A DNA stretch of 60,354 bases from Streptomyces sp. A012304 (GTDB lineage Bacteria > Actinomycetota > Actinomycetes > Streptomycetales > Streptomycetaceae): NCBI RefSeq assembly GCF_026008495.1, contig NZ_BQUN01000064.1, positions 1 through 60,354 of the forward strand. The letters are read 5' to 3'. Below are positions 17,700-29,425 of the stretch, in pieces. The translations under genes were made by a program, and so were the position numbers. The stretch's first letter is position 1; every line of letters starts with the position of its first letter. Under the pieces are notes generated by a model. The model made no database searches, was not told where the DNA came from, and saw nothing but the letters and a program-made list of their open reading frames with translations.

Positions 17700-17726
17700 G
17701 AAACAACCGTGATGCGACCGGGTAAC
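17700..17726 (+). promoter_or_regulatory. GlnR-box-like site upstream of the nitrite reductase operon
   Basis: GAAAC (17700-17704), 6 nt, GATGC, 6 nt, GTAAC (17722-17726). The GlnR consensus is GTNAC-6-GAAAC in alternating half-sites 11 bp apart; two of the three elements match with the right phase. The site lies 24 nt before the first gene. GlnR control of nir genes is established in S. coelicolor; that this sequence is the site is inference. Confidence 0.4.
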
Positions 17727-17749
17727 CTCCGCATCGCACGCTCGACGAC

Positions 17750-18961
17750 ATGACCTCGAATTCGCGTGTGGTGGTGATCGGCGCCGGCCTCGCGGGCGTA
17801 CGTCTCGCCCGCCGGCTCGGTGAGCTGGGCATGCCCGCGCTGCTCGTCGGCGACGAGGAGCACCGCCCGTACAACCGGGTCCTGCTCGCCGAAGTGCTGG
17901 CCGGCCGGTACGCCCCCGAGGTGATCGCGCTGCCCGCGCCCGCCGGTCTGGTCCGTGCCCGGGTGACCGGCATCGACCGCGAGCGGCGGACCGTGGCCTG
18001 CGCGGACGGCTCGGAGATCGCATACGACACGCTGGTGCTGGCCACCGGCTCCAACCCGGTGCTGCCCCCGCTGCGCGGCCTGTTCACCCCCGACCACGTG
18101 CTGCCCGAGGGCGTGCACGCGTTCCGGACCATGGACGACTGCCTGGGCCTGTCGAAGGCCGTACGGCCGGGCGTGCGGGCCGTCGTCATCGGCGGCGGGC
18201 TGCTCGGGGTGTCCGCCGCCCGCGCGCTGGCCGCGCGCGGCGCGCAGGTCGTCCTCGCCCAGCAGTCGGAGCGGCTCATGGAGCGCCAGCTCGACCCGGG
18301 CGCCTCCGGGCTCGTGCTGCGGCACCTGAAGGACCTCGGGGTCGAGGTGCACACCGAGTGCCGGGTGCGGGACGTGCGCTGCGTCGGCGGCGCGGTCCGC
18401 TCGGTGGAGATGGCCGACGGCTACGCCCTCGACGCCGACCTGGTGGTGCTGGCCTGCGGGGTGCACCCGCGCGTCGGTCTCGCCAGGGACGCGGGGCTCG
18501 CCGTCCGCAAGGGCGTCCTCGTCGACGACGAGCTGCGCACCTCCGACCCGCACATCCGGGCGATCGGCGACTGCGTCCAGCACGACGGGAACGTCTACGG
18601 CCTCGCCGCGCCCGCCCTCGAACAGGCCGAGGTGCTGGCCGAGGTGCTGGCGGGCGACGCCGACGCCCGCTACCGCGGCACCCGCGCCCTCACCCGGCTC
18701 ACCCTCGCCGGGAACGGCGTCTTCGACCTCGCGGCGTTCGGCGAGACCGAGGCGCGCCCGGGCGACGACGTCGTGCAGCTCGCCGACGCCACCCGCGGCA
18801 CCTACCGCAAGGTCGTCGTCCGCGACGACCGTCTGGTCGGCGGGGTGCTCGTCGGCGAACTCGGCACGGTCGGCGCGCTCGCCCGCGCCTGGGAGGGAGC
18901 AGAGCCGCTCCCCGACAACGGCCCTCTGCTCCACCTGCTCACCAACGATGGAGGCCTCTGA
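17750..18961 (+). CDS. NAD(P)/FAD-dependent reductase of the nitrite assimilation operon
   Basis: A 403-residue pyridine nucleotide-disulfide oxidoreductase-type flavoprotein, probably supplying electrons for nitrate or nitrite reduction (NasB/NasC-like). FAD motif VVVIGAGLAGVRLARRL at the N-terminus, ATGSNPVLPPL, NAD(P) motif VVIGGGLLGVSAARAL, FAD motif IRAIGDCVQ. It resembles the N-terminal domain of NirB next door, without iron-sulfur or siroheme domains. Its TGA is followed immediately by the ATG of nirB, so they form one operon. Whether it serves NasA, NirB or both is open. Confidence 0.88.
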   Translation: MTSNSRVVVIGAGLAGVRLARRLGELGMPALLVGDEEHRPYNRVLLAEVLAGRYAPEVIALPAPAGLVRARVTGIDRERRTVACADGSEIAYDTLVLATGSNPVLPPLRGLFTPDHVLPEGVHAFRTMDDCLGLSKAVRPGVRAVVIGGGLLGVSAARALAARGAQVVLAQQSERLMERQLDPGASGLVLRHLKDLGVEVHTECRVRDVRCVGGAVRSVEMADGYALDADLVVLACGVHPRVGLARDAGLAVRKGVLVDDELRTSDPHIRAIGDCVQHDGNVYGLAAPALEQAEVLAEVLAGDADARYRGTRALTRLTLAGNGVFDLAAFGETEARPGDDVVQLADATRGTYRKVVVRDDRLVGGVLVGELGTVGALARAWEGAEPLPDNGPLLHLLTNDGGL

Positions 18962-21571
18962 ATGACCGCCACCCCGGGGGCCACCCCCACGATCGTGCTC
19001 GTCGGCCACGGCATGGTCGGCCAGCGCTTCCTCGAAGCGCTGGCCGAGCGCGGCCTGACCGCCACGCACCGCGTGGTCGTGCTGTGCGAGGAGCCGCGTC
19101 CGGCGTACGACCGCGTCCAGCTCACCTCGTACTTCTCGGGGAAGACGCCCGAGGACCTCTCCATGACCGACATGGAGTTCATCAAGACCCACGGCATCGA
19201 GCTGTACGTCGGCGACCCGGCGCAGACCATCGACCGCGAGGCCCGCAAGGTGACGGCCCGCTCCGGTCTGGTCGTCGACTACGACGTCCTGGTGCTGGCC
19301 ACCGGCTCCTACCCGTTCGTGCCGCCGGTCCCCAACAAGGACGCCGAGGGCTGCTTCGTCTACCGCACGATCGAGGACCTCCTCGCGATCGAGGCGTACG
19401 CGAAGGCGAAGGCCAAGGTCGGTGCCGTGGTCGGTGGCGGTCTGCTCGGTCTGGAGGCCGCGGGCGCGCTGAAGGGCCTCGGACTCACCAGCCACATCGT
19501 GGAGTTCGCGCCGCGGCTGATGCCGGTGCAGGTCGACGAGGGCGGCGGCGCGGCGCTGCTGCGCACCATCGAGGACATGGGCCTGTCCGTGCACACGGGC
19601 GTGGGCACCCAGGAGATCGTGACCGACGAGTCCGGCGCGGTCACCGGCATGAAGCTGTCCGACGGCTCCGAACTCGCCACCGACATGGTGGTGTTCTCCG
19701 CCGGTGTCCGCCCCCGCGACCAGCTGGCCCGCGACTGCGGCCTGGCGGTCGGCGAGCGCGGCGGCATCACCGTCGACGAGCAGTGCCGCACGGTCTCCGA
19801 CCCGCACGTGTTCGCGATCGGCGAGTGCGCGCTCGCCGCCGACGGCCGGGTGTACGGCCTGGTGGCGCCGGGCTACGAGCAGGCCGAGACGGCCGCCGCG
19901 ACGATCGCCGCCGACGAGGCGGCCTTCACCGGCGCCGACCTGTCCACCAAGCTGAAGCTGCTCGGCGTGGACGTGGCGTCCTTCGGTGACGCGCACGGCA
20001 CCGCCGACGGCTGCCTGGACGTCGTCTACTCCGACTCCCGGGCCGGCCTGTACAAGAAGCTGGTCATAGGCCGCGACGGCACGCTGCTCGGTGGCATCCT
20101 GGTCGGCGACGCGGAGGCCTACGGCACGCTGCGCGCGCTCACCGGTTCCGTGCCGCCGGTCGCGCCGGAGTCCCTGGTGCTGCCCGCCGGGGCCGGCGCG
20201 GGCGCCCAGCTCGGCCCGTCCGCGCTCCCCGACGACGCGATCATCTGCTCCTGCCACAACGTCAGCAAGGGCACCATCCGCGGCGCGGTCACCGACCACC
20301 AGTGCACCACGGTGCCCGAGGTGAAGAAGTGCACCAAGGCCGGCACCGGCTGCGGCAGCTGCGTCAAGGTCCTCGGCCAGCTCGTCACCGCCGAACTGGA
20401 GGCGAACGGCGTCGTCGTCGACAAGGGCCTGTGCGGCTGCTTCTCCCAGACCCGCGAGGAGCTGTACGAGATCGTCCTCGCCCTGCGCATCAACACCTAC
20501 CAGGACCTGCTGGACCGCTACGGCCGCGACGAGGCCCGGGGCGGCGACGGCTGCGAGATCTGCAAGCCGGCGGTCGGCTCGATCATCGCCTCCCTCGCCC
20601 CGACCATCGGCGCGAGCGGTTACGTCCTGGACGGTGAGCAGGCCGCCCTCCAGGACAGCAACGACCACTTCCTCGCCAACCTCCAGAAGAACGGCTCCTA
20701 CTCGGTCGTGCCGCGCATCCCCGGCGGTGAGATCACCCCCGAGGGCCTGATCGTGATCGGTGAGATCGCCCGGGACTTCGGCCTCTACACGAAGATCACC
20801 GGCGGCCAGCGGATCGACATGTTCGGCGCGCGCGTCGAGCAGCTCCCGCTGATCTGGGCCCGCCTGGTGGACGCCGGCTTCGAGTCCGGCCACGCCTACG
20901 GCAAGGCGCTGCGCACGGTGAAGTCCTGCGTCGGCCAGACCTGGTGCCGCTACGGCGTCCAGGACTCCGTCCGCATGGCGATCGACCTGGAGCTGCGCTA
21001 CCGGGGCCTGCGTTCCCCGCACAAGCTGAAGTCGGCGGTCTCCGGCTGCCAGCGCGAGTGCGCCGAGGCCCAGTCGAAGGACTTCGGCGTCATCGCCACC
21101 GCCAACGGCTGGAACCTGTACGTCGGCGGCAACGGCGGCGCCACCCCGCGCCACGCGGACCTGCTCGCCCAGGACCTGTCCGACGCCGAGCTGGTCCGGC
21201 TGATCGACCGGTTCCTGATGTTCTACATCCGCACCGCCGACCGTCTGGAGCGGACCTCGACCTGGCTGGAGCGGATCCCGGGCGGCCTGGACCACGTCCG
21301 CGACGTGGTCGTCGAGGACTCCCTCGGCATCTGCGAGGAGCTGGAGTCGCTGATGGCGGCGCACGTCGCGAACTACGCCGACGAGTGGGCGACCACCATC
21401 AACGACCCCGAGAAGCTCGCCCGGTTCGTGTCCTTCGTCAACGCGCCGGACACCCCCGACCCGGTCGTCGGCTTCGTCCCCGAGCGGGACCAGATCAAGC
21501 CCGACCTGCCGCTGCTGTCCATCGGCATGCGACCTGCCGAAGAAGTCCTGGAAGGAAGCGCCCAGCGATGA
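18962..21571 (+). CDS. nirB: NAD(P)H nitrite reductase large subunit
   Basis: 869 residues; reduces nitrite to ammonium in the cytoplasm using NAD(P)H. Order of domains: FAD/NAD(P) reductase (1-400; VLVGHGMVGQRFLEAL, GAVVGGGLLGLEAAGAL) and a BFD-like [2Fe-2S] domain with Cys429 and Cys431 (ICSCHN) and CGSC. A second BFD-like segment follows (CGCF, CEICKP), then the ferredoxin-like half domain. Last is the siroheme/[4Fe-4S] domain with Cys656 and Cys662 (SCVGQTWC) and Cys696 and Cys700 (GCQREC). Full length. nirD overlaps its stop codon. Confidence 0.97.
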   Translation: MTATPGATPTIVLVGHGMVGQRFLEALAERGLTATHRVVVLCEEPRPAYDRVQLTSYFSGKTPEDLSMTDMEFIKTHGIELYVGDPAQTIDREARKVTARSGLVVDYDVLVLATGSYPFVPPVPNKDAEGCFVYRTIEDLLAIEAYAKAKAKVGAVVGGGLLGLEAAGALKGLGLTSHIVEFAPRLMPVQVDEGGGAALLRTIEDMGLSVHTGVGTQEIVTDESGAVTGMKLSDGSELATDMVVFSAGVRPRDQLARDCGLAVGERGGITVDEQCRTVSDPHVFAIGECALAADGRVYGLVAPGYEQAETAAATIAADEAAFTGADLSTKLKLLGVDVASFGDAHGTADGCLDVVYSDSRAGLYKKLVIGRDGTLLGGILVGDAEAYGTLRALTGSVPPVAPESLVLPAGAGAGAQLGPSALPDDAIICSCHNVSKGTIRGAVTDHQCTTVPEVKKCTKAGTGCGSCVKVLGQLVTAELEANGVVVDKGLCGCFSQTREELYEIVLALRINTYQDLLDRYGRDEARGGDGCEICKPAVGSIIASLAPTIGASGYVLDGEQAALQDSNDHFLANLQKNGSYSVVPRIPGGEITPEGLIVIGEIARDFGLYTKITGGQRIDMFGARVEQLPLIWARLVDAGFESGHAYGKALRTVKSCVGQTWCRYGVQDSVRMAIDLELRYRGLRSPHKLKSAVSGCQRECAEAQSKDFGVIATANGWNLYVGGNGGATPRHADLLAQDLSDAELVRLIDRFLMFYIRTADRLERTSTWLERIPGGLDHVRDVVVEDSLGICEELESLMAAHVANYADEWATTINDPEKLARFVSFVNAPDTPDPVVGFVPERDQIKPDLPLLSIGMRPAEEVLEGSAQR

Positions 21572-21927
21572 CCCTGGCACCCGAGACGACCGACCTGAAG
21601 ATCCAGCTGAGGCTGGACTCCCCGGAAGGCGACTGGTTCACCGTCTGCGACCTGAACCGGCTCGTCCCCGGCCGGGGCGTCGCCGCCCTGCTGCCCGACG
21701 GCCGTCAGGTCGCCCTCTTCCGCGACCGCAAGGGCGAGCTGTACGCGATCGACAACCGCGACCCCTTCGGCGGCGCCGCGGTCCTCTCCCGAGGGCTGAT
21801 CGGCAGTCACCAGGGCCGCCCGTTCGTGGCCTCGCCCCTCCTCAAGCAGCGCTTCGACCTGCTCGACGGCCGCTGCCTGGACGACGAGACGGTACGCGTC
21901 GCCACCTACGAGGTGCGGACGGCCTGA
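21568..21927 (+). CDS. nirD: Nitrite reductase small subunit
   Basis: A 119-residue Rieske-fold subunit that pairs with NirB. Recognisable segments are WFTVCDLNRLVPGRGVAALL, VALFRDRKGELYAIDNRDPF and GRPFVASPLLKQRFDLLDG. The Cys/His pairs that bind the Rieske cluster are absent, as is usual for NirD. ATG 21568 overlaps the TGA of nirB (ATGA). The 236 nt after it, up to the SDR gene, are GC-rich without a gene I can support. Confidence 0.95.
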   Translation: MTLAPETTDLKIQLRLDSPEGDWFTVCDLNRLVPGRGVAALLPDGRQVALFRDRKGELYAIDNRDPFGGAAVLSRGLIGSHQGRPFVASPLLKQRFDLLDGRCLDDETVRVATYEVRTA

Positions 21928-22163
21928 CGGCCGCCGCCCCGGCTCCCTCACCGCCGGCCCGGTGTCGTGGTCCGCAACGGTCTCGCCGACCGTGGCGCGG
22001 ACCCGGCCGGGCCGGTGCGGTGCGGGACCGCCGGGAGCCGGACCACGGCGTCCAGGCCGCCGCCCCCGATCCCGTGCCGGTGCCGGCACCGACCGGGGGC
22101 ACCCCCCGGCAGTACCCGCAGGGACACACCTCGCCCTGGTGATCCCGGCGCGGGGCAGGATGC

Positions 22164-23093
22164 CTACTCGCCGTCGAGGCCCTCGTACATCACGCCCGTC
22201 AGCCGCTCCGACTCCGCCCAGAGCAAGCGGCCCGCACGGTCGTCGCGGGTCCAGGGTGCCCGCCACGACGGTGCGGGCGCTCCCCGCCACATCGTCACGG
22301 AGGGCCCGGTGAAGGAGTCGGGACGGACGTCCGGCGCGGTCGCGGCGTACAGGGTGGGCAGCGCACCGGCCGCCGCGGACTGGGCGAAGAAGCGGTTGCC
22401 GATCTCGACGAACCGCTCGGCGGCGCGGCGCCCCTCGGCCCGTACCCCGGCGGTCTGGAGGTTGGTGGCCGCGTACCCCGGGTGCGCGGCCGCCGCGACC
22501 AGCCCGGCACCGGCCGCCGCCAGCCGGCGGGCCAGCTCGTGGGTGAAGAGCAGATTGGCGGTCTTGGAACGGCCGTAGGCTGTCCAACGCCGGTAGCGCT
22601 GCTCGGAGTTGAGATCCCGGATGTCGATGTTGCCGAGCAGGTGGGCCATGCTGGACACGTTGACCACGCGGGCGCCGGGCGTGGCGAGCAGCGCGGGCAG
22701 CAGCCGTCCGGTGAGGGCGAAGTGCCCCAGGTGGTTCACCCCGAACTGGATCTCGAAGCCGTCGGCGGTCGTGCCGTACGGCAGCGCCATCACACCGGCG
22801 TTGTTGACGAGCAGGTCGAGCCGCTCGTACGACGCCCGCGCCGCGAACTCCCGCACGGACGCGAGGTCGGCGAGGTCCAGCCGACGGAACTCGGCGTCCG
22901 CGCCCGATGCTTCTCCCCTCAGCCGTTCGACGGCCTCCCGCCCCCGCGTCTCACTGCGGCAGGCGAGGACGACACGCGCCCCCTTGCGGGCCAGCTCCCG
23001 TGCCGTGACATACCCCAGGCCGCTGTTGGCCCCGGTGACGACGGCTGTCCGCCCGCTCTGGTCCGGGATGTCGCGGGTGCTCCAGCCGGACAT
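22164..23093 (-). CDS. Short-chain dehydrogenase/reductase
   Basis: A 309-residue SDR resembling the retinol-dehydrogenase/WWOX-like group. Cofactor motif TAVVTGANSGLGYVTARELA, NNAGVMALPYG, catalytic Ser in VVNVSSMAHLLG and YGRSK (Tyr-x-x-x-Lys). AAGGAG stands 6 nt before ATG 23093, which rules out the longer frame. Substrate unknown. Divergent from the PhoX-like gene; a CGTGTC-CAC-GACACG inverted repeat (23158-23172) sits in the shared upstream region. Confidence 0.9.
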   Translation of the reverse strand: MSGWSTRDIPDQSGRTAVVTGANSGLGYVTARELARKGARVVLACRSETRGREAVERLRGEASGADAEFRRLDLADLASVREFAARASYERLDLLVNNAGVMALPYGTTADGFEIQFGVNHLGHFALTGRLLPALLATPGARVVNVSSMAHLLGNIDIRDLNSEQRYRRWTAYGRSKTANLLFTHELARRLAAAGAGLVAAAAHPGYAATNLQTAGVRAEGRRAAERFVEIGNRFFAQSAAAGALPTLYAATAPDVRPDSFTGPSVTMWRGAPAPSWRAPWTRDDRAGRLLWAESERLTGVMYEGLDGE

Positions 23094-23257
23094 GCCGTAC
23101 TCCTTCCGTCGCTGCCCCTTCGCTGCTGTCCCCAGCCTAGGCATGCGCACTTTACGGCGTGTCCACGACACGGCCATCCGGTCCTCCTAGCCTCCCTGCC
23201 GCACGACCCCGCGGCCGACCGGCGGCGGGACTGTCACGACACCCCTTGGGAGTGAGC

Positions 23258-24415
23258 GTGGAACGTCGTACCCTCCTGCGTGCGGCCGTCATCGGCGGGT
23301 CCTCCGCCGTGCTCGGCGGAACCCTGTGGCGCGGCGCCGCGTACGCCGCGCCGGCCCAGCCCGGCACCGGCCCGTACGGGGCGCTCGGAGCGCCGGACGC
23401 CAACGGCATCCGTCTGCCGAGCGGCTTCACCAGCCGGGTCATCGCCCGCTCCGGGCAGACCGTGCCCGGTACCTCGTACACCTGGCACAACGCCCCCGAC
23501 GGCGGGGCCTGTTACACCGACGGCGCCGGCTGGATCTACGTCTCCAACTCGGAGATCAGCCCCTCGGGCGGGGCGAGCGCGGTGAGGTTCTCCTCCACCG
23601 GCACCATCACGTCCGCGTACCGCATCCTCTCCGGTACCCGCACCAACTGCGCGGGCGGCAAGACGCCGTGGAACACCTGGCTGTCCTGCGAGGAGGTCGA
23701 CCGCGGGTACGTCTTCGAGACGGACCCGTGGGGGGTGAAGGCGGCGGTGCGCCGGGACGCGATGGGCCGTTTCAAGCACGAGGCGGCGGCCGCGGACCCG
23801 GTGCGGCAGGTGATCTACCTGACGGAGGACGTCTCCGACGGGTGCTTCTACCGTTTCCGCCCCACGACCTGGGGCGACCTGTCGGCGGGCACGCTGGAGG
23901 TCCTGGTCGCCGGCAGCGGCACCTCCGGCCCGGTCACCTGGTCCCGCGTCCCCGACCCGACCGGCGCGACCGCCACCCGCAACCAGGTCTCCGGAGCCAA
24001 GCGCTTCAACGGCGGCGAGGGCTGCTACTACGCCGACGGCACCTGCTGGTTCACCACCAAGGGCGACAACCGCGTCTGGCAGTACGACGCGGCGGCCCAG
24101 ACCCTCCAACTCGCCTACGACGACTCCCTGGTGACGTCCGGCACGGCTCCGCTGACCGGCGTCGACAACGTCACCGGTGCGTCCTCCGGCGACCTGTTCG
24201 TGGCGGAGGACGGCGGGAACATGGAGATCTGCGTGATCACCCCGGACGACGTCGTCGCCCCCTTCCTGCGCATCGACGGCCAGTCGGCCTCGGAGATCAC
24301 CGGCCCGGCCTTCTCCCCCGACGGAACGCGGCTGTACTTCTCCAGCCAGCGCGGCACCAGCGGAAGCTCGTCGGGCGGCATCACCTACGAGGTGCGGGGC
24401 CCGTTCCGGGCGTGA
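23258..24415 (+). CDS. Twin-arginine exported PhoX-like (DUF839) protein
   Basis: 385 residues. A twin-arginine signal (VERRTLLRAAVIGGSSAVLGG) is followed by a beta-propeller-type domain. Stretches such as GGKTPWNTWLSCEEVDRGYVFE, GRFKHEAAAADP, VYLTEDVSDGCFYRF-like segments and FNGGEGCYYADGTCWFTTKGDNRVW match the PhoX family pattern of metal-ligand glutamates. PhoX enzymes are secreted phosphatases or phosphodiesterases; activity here is inferred from the fold only. Start GTG 23258 with GGGAG 5 nt upstream; GTG 23252 is also in frame. No Pho box was recognised. Confidence 0.8.
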   Translation: MERRTLLRAAVIGGSSAVLGGTLWRGAAYAAPAQPGTGPYGALGAPDANGIRLPSGFTSRVIARSGQTVPGTSYTWHNAPDGGACYTDGAGWIYVSNSEISPSGGASAVRFSSTGTITSAYRILSGTRTNCAGGKTPWNTWLSCEEVDRGYVFETDPWGVKAAVRRDAMGRFKHEAAAADPVRQVIYLTEDVSDGCFYRFRPTTWGDLSAGTLEVLVAGSGTSGPVTWSRVPDPTGATATRNQVSGAKRFNGGEGCYYADGTCWFTTKGDNRVWQYDAAAQTLQLAYDDSLVTSGTAPLTGVDNVTGASSGDLFVAEDGGNMEICVITPDDVVAPFLRIDGQSASEITGPAFSPDGTRLYFSSQRGTSGSSSGGITYEVRGPFRA

Positions 24416-24557
24416 GGCCTCTGCCGCAGGTCGGGGACCATCCCTGAGATTGAAAGGAACCTGACAGCAAACCGGGGGAACCCGGGCGGGCGGCGGCACG
24501 TTACTCGCCAACGGAGTTGACAAGTCCGCCGCCCGACCCTTCCAACGGAGGCCCGAC

Positions 24558-25508
24558 ATGCCCCCCACCCCCACTCCCTCCTCCCCTTCCCGCCGAACCG
24601 TCCTCGGCGGAGCCGCCCTGGCCGCCCTCACCCTGACGGCCACGACATCGCCCGCCAACTCCGCCGCGGGCGCGGCCACTTGGCCGACGGTCTTCCCCCT
24701 CCCCAACGGCTGGCTCCCCGAAGGCATCACCATCGGCGGCAAGCCGTACGCCTACATGGGCTCCCGCGCCAACGGCGGCATCTACCGCACCGACCTGCGC
24801 ACCGGCGAGGGCAAGATCCTCCACGAGGGAGGCACCGGCCTCGCGTCCATCGGCCTGAAGCTGGACGACGACGGCCTGCTGTACGTCTGCGGCGGCGCCG
24901 GCGGAACCGCGAAAATCATCGACTCCCGCTCGGGCAAGCTGCTCACCACGTACCGACTCACGCAGAACACCGCCCCGTTCATCAACGACGTCGTCCTGCA
25001 CAAGGACCGCGCCTGGTTCACCGACTCCCGCGACGACGTCCTCTACGGCGTCCCGCGCGGCCGCACCGGGGAGGTCCGCGCCCTCCCCCTGTCCGGCGAG
25101 TGGGTTCAGGCCCCCGCCGGGACCAACAGCGCCAACGGTCTGGTCGCCACCCCGGACGGCCGCGGCCTGATCGTCGTCAACGCGGGCCAGTTGTACAACG
25201 TGGACCTCAAGACCGGCCACGCCATCAGGCTCACGCTCACCGGCGCGACCGACGTCACCAACGGCGACGGCCTGGTCCGCGTCGGCCGCACCCTGTACGT
25301 CGTACAGAACCGCCAGAACAAGGTCACCGTCTGGCACCTCGACCCCACCGCCACCGCCGCCACCCTCACCCGCACCATCACCTCCCCCGACTTCGACGTC
25401 CCCACCACGGCCGCCCGCTACGGCCACCGCCTGTACCTGGTCAACGCCCGCTTCACCAGCCCTCAGACGCCGGAGACGACGTTCACGGGCGTGGCCGTGC
25501 ACCTCTGA
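24558..25508 (+). CDS. Twin-arginine exported SMP-30/beta-propeller-like protein
   Basis: 316 residues with a signal containing SRRTVLGGAALAALTL and then a six-bladed-propeller-like chain. Repeated segments are GWLPEGITIGGKPYAYMGSRANG, IYRTDLRTGEGKI, LYVCGGAGGTAKIIDSRSG, AWFTDSRDDVLYGV and LYVVQNRQNKVTVWHLD. Similar Streptomyces proteins carry labels such as SMP-30/gluconolactonase-like or, wrongly I think, superoxide dismutase. Reaction unknown. GGAGG precedes ATG 24558. Confidence 0.75.
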   Translation: MPPTPTPSSPSRRTVLGGAALAALTLTATTSPANSAAGAATWPTVFPLPNGWLPEGITIGGKPYAYMGSRANGGIYRTDLRTGEGKILHEGGTGLASIGLKLDDDGLLYVCGGAGGTAKIIDSRSGKLLTTYRLTQNTAPFINDVVLHKDRAWFTDSRDDVLYGVPRGRTGEVRALPLSGEWVQAPAGTNSANGLVATPDGRGLIVVNAGQLYNVDLKTGHAIRLTLTGATDVTNGDGLVRVGRTLYVVQNRQNKVTVWHLDPTATAATLTRTITSPDFDVPTTAARYGHRLYLVNARFTSPQTPETTFTGVAVHL

Positions 25509-25560
25509 CGACCGGCCAGACCGGACACCGAGCCGACGACCAACACATCTCCATCACAAA

Positions 25561-25944
25561 TCAACCACATTCCCGCCACCCTCGGGAATCCGGCCATACG
25601 GTCATCCCCTCATACCACCGCCTTGGGGGGCAGACGTGACTCCACCCACGCGTCATCGAGACGGTGCGCCGCTGCTGTCCGTTGTAGCGGGACCACGCAT
25701 GAGCTTCTGCACGGGCCAGCATGTACACGTTGTGCCCGTCGTTCGGCATGTCGTCCTTGAGTTGCCCGATCCACTCGAAGGCGCCGTGATTCCGCTCAGG
25801 CGGGTTGAAGCGGTACTCCCCATGGTGAAAGTGCACGCCAATAGGCCTCATATCGGGCAAGTCATGCCACGCATCAGCCACAGCCGTCCCCGCACCCCCC
25901 AAGAACGCCACCGCCGCCGCAACGCCCACCAGCACCTTCTTCAT
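25561..25944 (-). CDS. Small secreted protein, unknown function
   Basis: 127 residues with a Sec signal peptide (MKKVLVGVAAAVAFLGGAGT, cleavage near AVA-DAW). The mature part is rich in His, Trp and Arg (GVHFHHGEYRFNPPERNHGAFEW, PRRWYEGMTVW) and has two cysteines. Local GC content is lower than that of neighbours. No family recognised. AT-rich DNA (25945-26050) lies upstream and probably holds its promoter. Confidence 0.65.
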   Translation of the reverse strand: MKKVLVGVAAAVAFLGGAGTAVADAWHDLPDMRPIGVHFHHGEYRFNPPERNHGAFEWIGQLKDDMPNDGHNVYMLARAEAHAWSRYNGQQRRTVSMTRGWSHVCPPRRWYEGMTVWPDSRGWRECG

Positions 25945-26102
25945 CCCACACCTCTCGTCACCCGAGGGCCCCTTCAGCCCTCGGAGAGATCACAGGAGGT
26001 AATGGATCAATCACAAGGAGAAACCTTAAGCCCCAAAGCACCACCACATCAGGTGAGCGACTTCCAGCCATCCCACCCCGAGCACCCCGACCTCCCCGCA
26101 CG

Positions 26103-26148
26103 CACAAGAGGGCGACACCCCCGCACAGGGTGTCGCCCTCCTCTTGCG
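26103..26148 (-). terminator. Terminator of ppdK
   Basis: GAGGGCGACACCC (26108-26120) pairs perfectly with 26128-26140 over a 7-nt loop. An outer CAAGAG/CTCTTG pairing with one bulged C extends it. It lies downstream of the leftward ppdK gene. Confidence 0.8.
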
Positions 26149-26236
26149 TGCCGGAGCCGCCGCCGATCGGTGAGGGTCGGGGACCGGACGGCGGCTCCGG
26201 GGTCAGGTGAGGCCGGCGGACGGAGCCGGCCTCGGG

Positions 26237-28984
<2,748 letters not shown>

Positions 28985-29033
28985 GGGTCTCGACTCCTCG
29001 AGGACGCGGTGGCTGCCCTGACGGCCAGGAACA

Positions 29034-29058
29034 TACCCAGATCAAAGGCTTCTGGGTA
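29034..29058. promoter_or_regulatory. Inverted repeat in the ppdK leader
   Basis: TACCCAGA (29034-29041) and TCTGGGTA (29051-29058), perfect 8-bp arms, 9-nt gap, 50-75 nt before the ppdK start codon. Possible operator. Confidence 0.45.
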
Positions 29059-29187
29059 CGTCCACTTGTGCGTCATACGCCTGTAACCAGTCGTCCGCCA
29101 CCGGATCGAAAGTCAAGGCTGGGCAAGCTCCGGGGGGATCATGTTTTCACTTCTTGAACACGAGCGAGGCCCTCACCCCCTCTCGGC

Positions 29188-29317
29188 GCTCATATGAGCA
29201 CCATGTGGCGCGTATGATTTCGCTCGATGAACGATCAAGGGGTGGCACTCAGTGCCACCCCTTGGAGAAGTGCAATCGGTCTTGAAGCGCTCATCTGAGC
29301 GCTGCCCCTATCAGGGG
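29188..29317. promoter_or_regulatory. Cluster of four palindromes between ppdK and the ROK gene
   Basis: The 441-nt gap 28985-29425 has no gene I can support. It contains GCTCATATGAGC (29188-29199), a near-perfect 27-bp palindrome with arms AAGGGGTGGCACT (29237-29263), AGCGCTCA-TC-TGAGCGCT (29286-29303) and CCCCT-ATC-AGGGG (29305-29317). The first and third share GCTCA(T)NTGAGC and their centres are 101 bp apart. The 27-bp palindrome could be the terminator of the ROK gene; the others look like operator pairs. Confidence 0.5.
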
Positions 29318-29425
29318 TGGCGAGAATCACGCTAGCCCGAGCTGCCCGGTTTCACCATGCGGACGCGCCTCAGGACGGAAACACCCCCGACACGAGCCCC
29401 GGCCGCCCGCCCGCGCGAGCGCCCG

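Noticed and set aside
17534..21580. A 1348-codon open frame on the minus strand opposite the nitrite reductase operon
   Set aside because: Antisense shadow of the GC-rich third-position pattern of nirB and its partner; no recognisable domain, and the plus-strand genes are certain.
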